5,879 nt of DNA from contig JAFSQO010000076.1 of the NCBI GenBank assembly GCA_017446645.1, positions 1 through 5,879 on the forward strand, written 5' to 3'. Of the stretch, positions 1 through 5,502 are shown in pieces. The DNA is from Synergistaceae bacterium. GTDB taxonomy: Bacteria; Synergistota; Synergistia; Synergistales; Aminobacteriaceae. Every line of letters begins with the position of its first letter. Position 1 is the first letter of the stretch. The notes under the pieces were generated by a model that had not been told where the DNA came from, did not search any database, and saw nothing but the letters and a program-made list of their open reading frames with translations. The position numbers and the translations under genes are program-made.

Positions 1-1
1 A

Positions 2-1285
2 ATGGTAATCGTATTTTTATTACTCGGCCTGATAGTTTTTGCCCTTATCGGAGTACCCCTGGCGTTCTCGATAGGTGCGTCATGTATCACGTATCTTTCT
101 GCTGTGAGACCTGTTTTCCTGACTATGATGCCTCAGCGTATCTGGAACGGAGTATACAGTGAGTTAATGATAGCTATGCCCCTTTTCATGCTTGCCGGTG
201 AATTAATGAATACCGGAGGAATTACGAAGCGAATTATAGACTTCTGTATGGAAATTCTGCGGCCAATACACGGCGGTCTCGGTGAAGTCAACGTTGTAGG
301 CTCTATGATATTCGGAGGCATTTCAGGGTCCTCAGTTGCTGATACGTCTGCACTCGGAAGCATATTAATTCCTGCAATGGAAAAAGAAGGCTACCCCAGG
401 AGCGCAAGTGCCGGAATTACAGTAGCATCGTCTACAATGGGAATGATTATCCCGCCTTCTACACCTATGGTCGTCTATGCAATGGTCTCAGGTGCCTCAA
501 TCGGAGCGTTATTCATGGCCGGAGCAGTTCCAGGTTTGCTGATAGGTATATCCCAGACTGTATTAGTCTTCTGGTTCAGCGTCAAAAACGGCTGGCACCC
601 TAAGCAAATACCCTTCTCGTCAAAAAGATTCTGGAGAGCAATGCTTGCTGGAGTTCCTGCACTCCTAATGCCGATATTTATAGTCCTTTGCGTCTCAGGC
701 GGTATCTGCACAGCTAGTGAATCTGCCGGTGTTGCTGTGTTATATAGTCTGCTGGTAGGCTTCTTTATTTATCGTGAGCTTACGTTAAAAGATGTCTGGG
801 CTGCACTCAAAAAGACGTTAATATCTTCGTCATCGGTCATGTTGATTATAGGCTTCACCCAGATTTTCACGTGGATATTGACGATTCAGAAAGTCCCTGA
901 GATCGTAGCAAATTTCTTTATGAGCATGAATGTCTCGCGGGTAGGAATAGCCTTAATGTTTGATGTCTTAATCCTGATAATCGGAACGTTTATAGACGTA
1001 AGCCCTGCGATATTGCTGCTTACACCGATAATGCTGCCTGTCATGGAACACTTTGGAATTTCCGCGCTTCAGTTCGGGGCAATGATGATAACGGGACTTG
1101 CTATAGGGCTTGTGACTCCCCCTGTCGGAATGTGCCTCAATGCCTGCAACAAGATTAATCACATGCCCATAATAGATATTTTCAAGGGTGCTGCACCGTA
1201 TATTTTATGCAATGTCATAGTGCTGGTAGCGATAAGCGTATGGCCTGAACTCACAGCGTTTTTGCCGAGACTGTTAGGGTATTAG
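2..1285 (+). CDS. dctM: TRAP transporter large permease subunit (DctM family)
   Basis: This is the large membrane subunit of a tripartite ATP-independent periplasmic transporter. In such systems a periplasmic binding protein hands a carboxylate-type solute to a small (DctQ) and a large (DctM) membrane protein, and uptake is driven by the Na+ gradient. The 427-residue protein has the usual DctM length and is hydrophobic throughout, with many membrane segments. Family motifs appear in order: GGISGSSVADTSALG (105-119) running into ILIPAM, IIPPSTPMVVY (149-159), SIGALFMAGAVPGLL (166-180), ASESAGVAVLYSLLVG (238-253), a GTFIDVSPAILLLTP block (328-342) and GLVTPPVG (369-376). The start at base 2 fits because the protein begins as family members do (a hydrophobic helix, then GVPLAF), although any ribosome binding site lies outside the window. 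DctP and DctQ genes are expected just upstream and are not visible. Subunit identity is firm. The substrate cannot be read from this subunit; C4-dicarboxylate is only a guess from the neighbours. Confidence 0.95.
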   Translation: MVIVFLLLGLIVFALIGVPLAFSIGASCITYLSAVRPVFLTMMPQRIWNGVYSELMIAMPLFMLAGELMNTGGITKRIIDFCMEILRPIHGGLGEVNVVGSMIFGGISGSSVADTSALGSILIPAMEKEGYPRSASAGITVASSTMGMIIPPSTPMVVYAMVSGASIGALFMAGAVPGLLIGISQTVLVFWFSVKNGWHPKQIPFSSKRFWRAMLAGVPALLMPIFIVLCVSGGICTASESAGVAVLYSLLVGFFIYRELTLKDVWAALKKTLISSSSVMLIIGFTQIFTWILTIQKVPEIVANFFMSMNVSRVGIALMFDVLILIIGTFIDVSPAILLLTPIMLPVMEHFGISALQFGAMMITGLAIGLVTPPVGMCLNACNKINHMPIIDIFKGAAPYILCNVIVLVAISVWPELTAFLPRLLGY

Positions 1286-1300
1286 ATGAGATGAATTTAG

Positions 1301-1328
1301 GGCCGTCGGCTTAATGTCGGCGGTTTCT
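1301..1328 (+). terminator. Probable rho-independent terminator of the TRAP operon
   Basis: Sixteen bases after the dctM stop, the arms GCCGTCGGC (1302-1310) and GTCGGCGGT (1316-1324) can form a 9-pair stem around a TTAAT loop, followed by TTTCTT. Three of the nine pairs are G-U. These become A-C mismatches in RNA from the opposite strand, and there is no T run on that side, so the hairpin should work only for rightward transcription. It ends directly against the stop codon of the convergent HD gene. The short, interrupted U tract makes it a moderate rather than strong terminator. Confidence 0.6.
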
Positions 1329-1823
1329 TCACAAATTAACGTGATACATATCATGCAAAAAGCTCTTTCCCGTCTGAGTCCTGAACACATGAGTCAGTGC
1401 CTTGTAATTTTTACTCACGGACTCGGACAAGTTTACGAGAATATCAGCTTCGAGCAAAATCTGATAATCCATGCCGCTTATATTATTGTAAGTATGATGA
1501 TGGGCAATCAGATATTTGACACGCTGAATAACTTCCTGTGAAAAATTCCCGGATTCAATCATTAACTTTTCTGCTTCGGCTGGGCCTTCTGACTCTTGGG
1601 TCTTCCATGTGTAACTGCCATACTTTGCGATACTCACGGGGATTCCAATGTCGTGAAGGATTGCCGTTGTTTCGAGAATAAACTGCGTGTGCTCATCGAG
1701 TCCCTCAAGAGTCCCGATAAGTGCTGCCAGCTCGTGGACCTTCAAGAAATGCTGAATTCTTGCCGGGTTGCCTGACTCATAATGAATCATTGCCTTTATT
1801 AAATTTGCGTGCTGTAAGTGCAT
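1329..1823 (-). CDS. Small HD-domain phosphohydrolase
   Basis: This encodes a soluble 164-residue protein of the HD superfamily, metal-dependent phosphohydrolases that cleave phosphate monoesters or diesters, often of nucleotides. The metal ligands of the fold are visible: His25 in RIQHFLKVHELA, the HD doublet His57-Asp58 in AILHDIGI, the HHH cluster at 108-110, and Asp127 in LLEADILVN. The segment ETTAILHDIG and the AHHHTY pattern are typical of a stand-alone subfamily of about 160 residues found in anaerobic Firmicutes and relatives; the substrate of that subfamily is not known to me. I chose the ATG at 1823 because AAGGAGGC lies just upstream and the HD alignment starts soon after. An in-frame ATG at 1859 would add 12 residues with no ribosome binding site and would run into the terminator U tract. 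The gene follows the ttdB terminator, has no convincing promoter of its own, and converges with dctM. A link to carboxylate metabolism is not evident. Confidence 0.85.
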   Translation of the reverse strand: MHLQHANLIKAMIHYESGNPARIQHFLKVHELAALIGTLEGLDEHTQFILETTAILHDIGIPVSIAKYGSYTWKTQESEGPAEAEKLMIESGNFSQEVIQRVKYLIAHHHTYNNISGMDYQILLEADILVNLSESVSKNYKALTHVFRTQTGKSFLHDMYHVNL

Positions 1824-1830
1824 TAATCTC

Positions 1831-1838
1831 GCCTCCTT
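1831..1838 (-). promoter_or_regulatory. Ribosome binding site deciding the HD gene start
   Basis: On the minus strand AAGGAGGC lies seven bases before the ATG at 1823, a near-perfect Shine-Dalgarno match at ordinary spacing. This favours the 164-residue product over the longer reading frame opening at 1859. Confidence 0.8.
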
Positions 1839-1857
1839 CCATATTATACACACACAC

Positions 1858-1888
1858 AAAAAAAACGGGCGTTGGTGTGCCCGCTTGA
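1858..1888 (-). terminator. Rho-independent terminator after ttdB
   Basis: Read on the minus strand, CGGGC, an 8-base loop ACACCAAC, and GCCCG form a GC-rich core stem. A G-U pair and A-T pairs extend it outward, and a run of eight T residues follows. It begins about 15 bases after the ttdB stop codon, so it closes the permease-ttdA-ttdB transcript. The next minus-strand gene (HD protein) starts only about 35 bases beyond the T run. Confidence 0.85.
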
Positions 1889-1903
1889 AAAATTTATTTC
1901 TGA

Positions 1904-2539
1904 TTACTTTATGAAGCCGACTTGCTTGCTGATTTCTGCAACTTGCTCGTCCTTCTTCTTGTTGTACTCGACTTTCTTTTCTTCAAAGTAGTTGCGTCCC
2001 TGAGCATCAATCGAGACGATGAGAGGCCCAAACTCTTTGACTCTGCAATTCCAGAGGGTTTCAGGCATTCCGAGATCACGCCACTCTGCCTTTACTATCT
2101 CTTCGACACAGACAGCAGCGACTACGGCATTACCAGCAGGGATAACGCAGTGAATGCACCCGAAATCTTTGCAGGCGTTGGAGGTGTTCTCTTTCATTCC
2201 GCCCTTGCCTACGATTACGCGGACTCCTGTAATCTTCACGAAATCATACTCGAATTTTTCCATTCTCATGGAAGTAGTAGGGCCTACTGAGACCATCTCG
2301 AACTTGCCGTTATCCGGGTCAATGGGTCTGATGATCGGGCCTGCGTGCAAAATTGCGTTGTTTCGGACATCAACAGGAATCTCGCGCCCTTCTTCAACGA
2401 CTCTTCTGTGAGCAACGTCCCTGCATGTTGTGAGGCTTCCTGAGAGATAAACGATGTCGCCGATCTTTATGTCTTTCAGGTCTTCAGCACTGATTGGAGT
2501 TACTAAAATCTTTTTGCCGTCCCTAATTTCTACTGACAT
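1904..2539 (-). CDS. ttdB: L(+)-tartrate dehydratase beta subunit (class I fumarase-type C-terminal subunit)
   Basis: This is the beta subunit of a two-subunit Fe-S hydro-lyase. With TtdA it would dehydrate L(+)-tartrate to oxaloacetate in the cytoplasm. The 211-residue chain matches the fumarase C-terminal domain along its length: KKILVTPISAEDLKDIKIGD (9-28), CRDVAHRR (39-46) carrying the substrate-binding Arg40, LHAGPI (64-69), SVGPTTSMRME (84-94) with the Thr88/Arg92 pair that corresponds to active-site residues of class I fumarases, GKGGM (111-115) with Lys112, and RVKEFGPLIVSID (166-178). As I remember E. coli TtdB, the match is close over the whole length, including TTSMRME, where fumarases usually read TTAGRMD or TTSGRMD. 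The start overlaps the ttdA stop as TAATG, with GGGGGTGA just upstream inside ttdA, so the subunits are translationally coupled. An N-terminal extension of about seven residues and a lysine/glutamate-rich stretch near 187-200 look harmless. A fumarase is the alternative. Confidence 0.85.
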   Translation of the reverse strand: MSVEIRDGKKILVTPISAEDLKDIKIGDIVYLSGSLTTCRDVAHRRVVEEGREIPVDVRNNAILHAGPIIRPIDPDNGKFEMVSVGPTTSMRMEKFEYDFVKITGVRVIVGKGGMKENTSNACKDFGCIHCVIPAGNAVVAAVCVEEIVKAEWRDLGMPETLWNCRVKEFGPLIVSIDAQGRNYFEEKKVEYNKKKDEQVAEISKQVGFIK

Positions 2540-3429
2540 TATAAAGTCACCCCCGAATGTGAAAGAATTTCATAATTGAGGTCTTTGTCAAAAATTATAT
2601 GACCCCTGCGATGGCTCCAGCACCCTACGTTGACAGCGACTCCGATTGCCGAAGGATGCCTTGCTGTGTTCTCGATGTTTACGCCCATGACTGCATACTT
2701 GCCTCCCATTCCCTGAGGGCCTATGCCGATTGCGTTGATCCCGTCTTCGAGTAATTTTTCCATTTTGGCAGCTCTCTCGTTGGGATTATGAGAGCCGATT
2801 GGACGCATAAGGGCCTTCTTAGAAAGCAGTGCAGCAGTCTCAACTGAAGTAGCTACACCGACACCGACAAGAAGGGGAGGACATGCATTAAGTCCGTAAG
2901 TTGTCATGCGGTCAAGGACAAATTTAGTAACGCCTTCGTAACCTTCGCCGGGCATTAAGACCATTGCGTGACCTGGAAGGGTACAGCCGCCGCCAGCCAT
3001 GTAAGTATAAATCTCGCACTTGTCAGAGTGAGGCACTATATCCCACCATACTGTAGGAGTTCCCTTGCCTACGTTCTTGCCGGTGTTGTACTCGTCAAAA
3101 GTTTCGACTGAGTTATGACGTAAAGGAGTCTCAAATGTTGCCTTGATGACTGCTTCTTTTAATAACGCTTCAAGGTCATCGATTAACGGGAATTTAGTTC
3201 CGCACTTTACCCAGAATTGCAAAACGCCCGTGTCCTGACATGAAGGACGGTTTAATTTTACGGCGAGTTCCTGATTCCTGAACATCGTATCGTAAATTAC
3301 TTTTGCCATTGGGCTGTCTTCTTTCTCGCGAAGTTCCGAGAGCTTTGCGATGACATCATCGGGAAGTTTCTTCGCTGTGTGGCCGACAAACTTTGCGATC
3401 ATGTCCGTCATTTTTTCGACTTGGTTCAT
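2539..3429 (-). CDS. ttdA: L(+)-tartrate dehydratase alpha subunit (class I fumarase-type, Fe-S)
   Basis: This is the catalytic Fe-S subunit of the class I fumarase / tartrate dehydratase family, 296 residues against about 300 for E. coli TtdA. Three cysteines sit where the family binds its [4Fe-4S] cluster: Cys64 in RPSCQDTG, Cys183 in NACPPLLVG, and Cys270 in VGCWSHRRG. Asp66 of the QDTG motif is the conserved active-site aspartate. Other family blocks are TPLRHNSVETFDEYNTGKN (101-119), MAGGGCTLPG (144-153), GVGVATSVETAALLSKKA (189-206), RPIGSHNPN (209-217) and GIGPQGMGG (235-243). The N-terminal LPDDVIAKLSELRE and the spacing of all blocks follow TtdA as I recall it. Tartrate dehydratase is therefore the better call, but the family has been annotated as fumarase in many genomes. 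The start has a GGGGG ribosome binding site ten bases upstream and lies 30 bases after the permease stop, so they share a transcript. The cluster of this family is oxygen-labile, which suits an anaerobe. Confidence 0.88.
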   Translation of the reverse strand: MNQVEKMTDMIAKFVGHTAKKLPDDVIAKLSELREKEDSPMAKVIYDTMFRNQELAVKLNRPSCQDTGVLQFWVKCGTKFPLIDDLEALLKEAVIKATFETPLRHNSVETFDEYNTGKNVGKGTPTVWWDIVPHSDKCEIYTYMAGGGCTLPGHAMVLMPGEGYEGVTKFVLDRMTTYGLNACPPLLVGVGVATSVETAALLSKKALMRPIGSHNPNERAAKMEKLLEDGINAIGIGPQGMGGKYAVMGVNIENTARHPSAIGVAVNVGCWSHRRGHIIFDKDLNYEILSHSGVTL

Positions 3430-3459
3430 AAAAATTTTACCCCCTTTGTGATTTATATA

Positions 3460-4734
3460 TTATGCCGCCGGGAAGAACGGGAAGGCCATTGGCAATAATA
3501 TCATGCTTACTATCGTTGCGATTATGATTAACGGCAGACCTGCTTTAACATAATCCATAAACGTATAATCACCAGCTCCGACTACCATTGTGTTTGCAGG
3601 CATTCCGATTGGTGTAGCATAGGCGCACGAACCTCCGATTACGCAAGCCATCAAGACAGCTCTGGGATCAGCGTTCATTCCCTGTGCAATAGAAAGGCAT
3701 ATGGGAGCCATTAATGCAGTTGTCGCGGTGTTGCTCATGAAATTAGTCATTACACAGCAGAGAATAAACACAACGAACGTGAACATTGTTGGAGAAGGAT
3801 TTTCGCCAAGTGCTCCGATTACTTTTTCGGCTATCATTCTGCCTGCTCCTGTCTTGTCGAGGGCTGCTGCAAGTGAAAGGGTTCCGCCGAATAAGAATAT
3901 TGTCTTGAGGTCTATTGATTTAAGCGCGTCATTCTCTGAGATAACACCAGTCAGGATTAAGAGGATTGCACCGACACAGCCTGTGATGCTGAGAGAAATA
4001 TGAATTTGCTTCTCGAAGATCATTCCGAGCAACGTAGCAACGAGAATAATGAGCGATAAATTTTTCTTCCATTGAGGAACTGCGCTGAAGTCCTTTGCCT
4101 CATCGAAGACTCCCTCGCCTTTGGGGTCATGATTGGGCAATAAATAAAAACCTAACGTTGCATAGAATAAAATTCCCACAATCAAGATCGGTCCGCCTAC
4201 AATTGCATACTCAAAGAATCCGAAAGTAGGCAGGCCAGCTTTATCGAGCGTACTTTGTGCTATCATGTTACCGGGAGCACCTATTAATGATAAGTTGCCT
4301 CCCATTGCAGCTGCGAAGACCAGGGGCATCAAAAGCCTGGAACGCTTGAACCCTGACTTTGCAGCAATTCCAATTACGACAGGGATTAACACTGCTGCCG
4401 TTCCCGTGTTGGAAAGTACTCCGCTCATCAAGCCGACGAGGGTCATAATCGCCACGATTAACATTCTTTCAGAACTTGCGAACTTCGTAACAAGACCGCC
4501 GATTTCGTTAGCCATTCCCGTCTCGAACAAAGCACCGCCGACGATGAACATTGCAACAAAAAGAATAACGTTGTTGTCAATGAAACCTGCGAAGGCCGAC
4601 TTGATGTCAAGCACCCCAGTCAATACAAGACCAATGCAGACGATCATGGACGTTAAACCCAAGGGAATTTTTTCCGTGACGAACATGATTATCGCAAACG
4701 CAAGAAAACATAAAGTAATAACAGCCGGACTCAT
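3460..4734 (-). CDS. SLC13/DASS-family carboxylate permease, putative tartrate (or fumarate)/succinate transporter
   Basis: This is an integral membrane permease of the divalent anion:Na+ symporter family. Its members take up or exchange di- and tricarboxylates, and E. coli TtdT (tartrate:succinate antiporter) belongs here. The 424-residue protein shows the internal duplication of the fold. Two SNT signatures, SNTGTAAVLIP (108-118) and MSNTATTALMAPI (333-345), correspond to the substrate/Na+ site loops. Each is followed by the matching half-site, GGNLSLIGAPGN (145-156) and GGSCAYATPIGMPANTM (367-383). The C-terminal GDYTFMDYVKAGLP (388-401) is the usual DASS ending. About 11-12 hydrophobic segments are visible, with a polar linker around 201-225 between the repeats. 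It is some 60 residues shorter than TtdT, so orthology to TtdT is not claimed. AGGAGG lies 11 bases before the ATG. It opens the operon with ttdA and ttdB, which points to the substrate or product of that enzyme as cargo. Na+ symport versus antiport cannot be told from sequence. Confidence 0.87.
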   Translation of the reverse strand: MSPAVITLCFLAFAIIMFVTEKIPLGLTSMIVCIGLVLTGVLDIKSAFAGFIDNNVILFVAMFIVGGALFETGMANEIGGLVTKFASSERMLIVAIMTLVGLMSGVLSNTGTAAVLIPVVIGIAAKSGFKRSRLLMPLVFAAAMGGNLSLIGAPGNMIAQSTLDKAGLPTFGFFEYAIVGGPILIVGILFYATLGFYLLPNHDPKGEGVFDEAKDFSAVPQWKKNLSLIILVATLLGMIFEKQIHISLSITGCVGAILLILTGVISENDALKSIDLKTIFLFGGTLSLAAALDKTGAGRMIAEKVIGALGENPSPTMFTFVVFILCCVMTNFMSNTATTALMAPICLSIAQGMNADPRAVLMACVIGGSCAYATPIGMPANTMVVGAGDYTFMDYVKAGLPLIIIATIVSMILLPMAFPFFPAA

Positions 4735-4785
4735 GAAGAAAAAAACCTCCTAACAAATTTAATTTAAAATGTAAAATTATAAATA

Positions 4786-4795
4786 TTGTATCCAG
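4786..4795. promoter_or_regulatory. Candidate GntR-family operator
   Basis: The + strand sequence TTGTATCCAG matches eight of ten positions of the palindromic TTGTATACAA type of site bound by many FadR-subfamily GntR regulators. It lies between the predicted promoter and the permease start, about 20-30 bases after the expected transcription start, where a bound repressor could block elongation. A lone TATAAT (minus strand, 4776-4781) sits just downstream of it without a good -35 box. If that served as a -10 box, the site would fall in its spacer. The assignment rests on a single imperfect match in an AT-rich gap. Confidence 0.35.
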
Positions 4796-4821
4796 TTAAA
4801 ATAAAAATTGAAATTGCGATA

Positions 4822-4850
4822 ATAATAAACATGAAGATTAAAAATGTCAA
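4822..4850 (-). promoter_or_regulatory. Sigma70-type promoter for the permease-ttdA-ttdB operon
   Basis: On the minus strand a perfect -35 box TTGACA (4845-4850) is separated by exactly 17 bases from TATTAT (4822-4827), one mismatch from the -10 consensus, in very AT-rich surroundings. Transcription would begin near 4815 and leave a leader of about 80 bases before the permease ATG. The promoter lies immediately after the gntR stop codon. There is no terminator between gntR and the permease, so read-through from upstream is also possible. Confidence 0.7.
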
Positions 4851-4860
4851 TAGGGAATTT

Positions 4861-5502
4861 TTATTTTTCGTAGCGGGTCAGAATATCATTCATGCTTCTG
4901 ATTATGTGCTTCCTCATTTCGAGAGCCGCCCCCTCTGAATCGTAGGCCCTGAGTTTTTCAAAAATCTTTTCGTGTTCAGACTGAGATTTCTTAGCGTACT
5001 GGCTTCTGGTTGTCCTAAGTCCCATTGAAAGACCGTTCCATAATTCAGAGAGCATATTAACGAGGCGGGGATTTCCTGACGCGAGCCAGATGTTATAGTG
5101 AAATGACTGGTTGTAATCCGAATAATTCCCTGTCTCTGTCAAGGCAGCGGCTGAATGAGTCATGCAATGTTCGATTTCCGTCAAGTCGGCTTTCTTCTCA
5201 CATGCAAGGCGGCACGCTTCGGCTTCGAGGGCTGTACGGATTTCAAAGTGATAGCGGATATTTTCTTCTGTCATGCCAAGAACTACTGCACCGCGATTTT
5301 GGGCAAGCTCGATTAGACCGTCACGCGCTAAAATCTGGAAGGCTTCACGCACTGGTGTTGCTGAAATTCCCAGGGCATTGGCCGTAGCTTCAAGGGTTAG
5401 GACTTCTCCGGGCTTTATATTTTGGGTGATTATTGCTTCACGGATTGATGCAGCTGCCTGCTCTCGAACCGGTAATAATTTGACAGGTTTTAGATTCAAC
5501 AT
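4861..5502 (-). CDS. GntR-family transcriptional regulator, FCD (FadR-like) subfamily
   Basis: This is a cytoplasmic DNA-binding regulator of 213 residues, normal for the subfamily. Residues about 9-76 form the GntR winged helix: VREQAAASIREAIITQNIKP, PGEVLTLEATANALGIS, then the recognition helix in SATPVREAFQILARDGLIE (47-65) and the wing strand NRGAVVLG. Residues about 80-210 form the all-helical FCD ligand-binding domain. Candidate metal ligands are Asn131 and His135 (NQSFH), His177 (SEHEKI) and His199 (RKHI). Asn in the first position is a frequent variant of the usual Asp. FCD regulators typically sense small carboxylates, often through this metal. GAGGAGGA lies about ten bases before the ATG, and the start overlaps the stop of the preceding gene by seven bases, implying coupled translation. 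The divergence-free layout, with a promoter and possible operator directly downstream, suggests that it represses the permease-ttdAB operon until its dicarboxylate inducer binds. That target and inducer are inferred. Confidence 0.92.
   Translation of the reverse strand: MLNLKPVKLLPVREQAAASIREAIITQNIKPGEVLTLEATANALGISATPVREAFQILARDGLIELAQNRGAVVLGMTEENIRYHFEIRTALEAEACRLACEKKADLTEIEHCMTHSAAALTETGNYSDYNQSFHYNIWLASGNPRLVNMLSELWNGLSMGLRTTRSQYAKKSQSEHEKIFEKLRAYDSEGAALEMRKHIIRSMNDILTRYEK

Noticed and set aside
1843..1848. TATAAT as a -10 box for the HD gene
   Set aside because: No -35 box at usable distance, and the implied start would fall in the Shine-Dalgarno sequence.
1848..1858. Short CA/GT dinucleotide run as a phase-variable repeat
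   Set aside because: Only about five units and outside any reading frame or promoter spacer that could be shown to matter.
1824..1859. Longer start for the HD protein at 1859
   Set aside because: No ribosome binding site, overlap with the terminator T run, and extra residues outside the domain; AAGGAGGC points to the ATG at 1823.
1914..4753. Long open frames on the + strand opposite ttdA/ttdB and the permease (for example 1922-2290, 3701-4003 and 4265-4753)
   Set aside because: They mirror well-supported genes on the other strand, have low-complexity shadow-type compositions and lack convincing ribosome binding sites.
4735..4821. Riboswitch or structured leader before the permease gene
   Set aside because: The leader is almost entirely A and T, with no GC-paired stems or recognisable aptamer core.
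5098..5110. Asn131 instead of Asp in the FCD metal site as a sign of lost metal binding
   Set aside because: Asn at this position is a common variant in the FCD family and the three histidines are all present.
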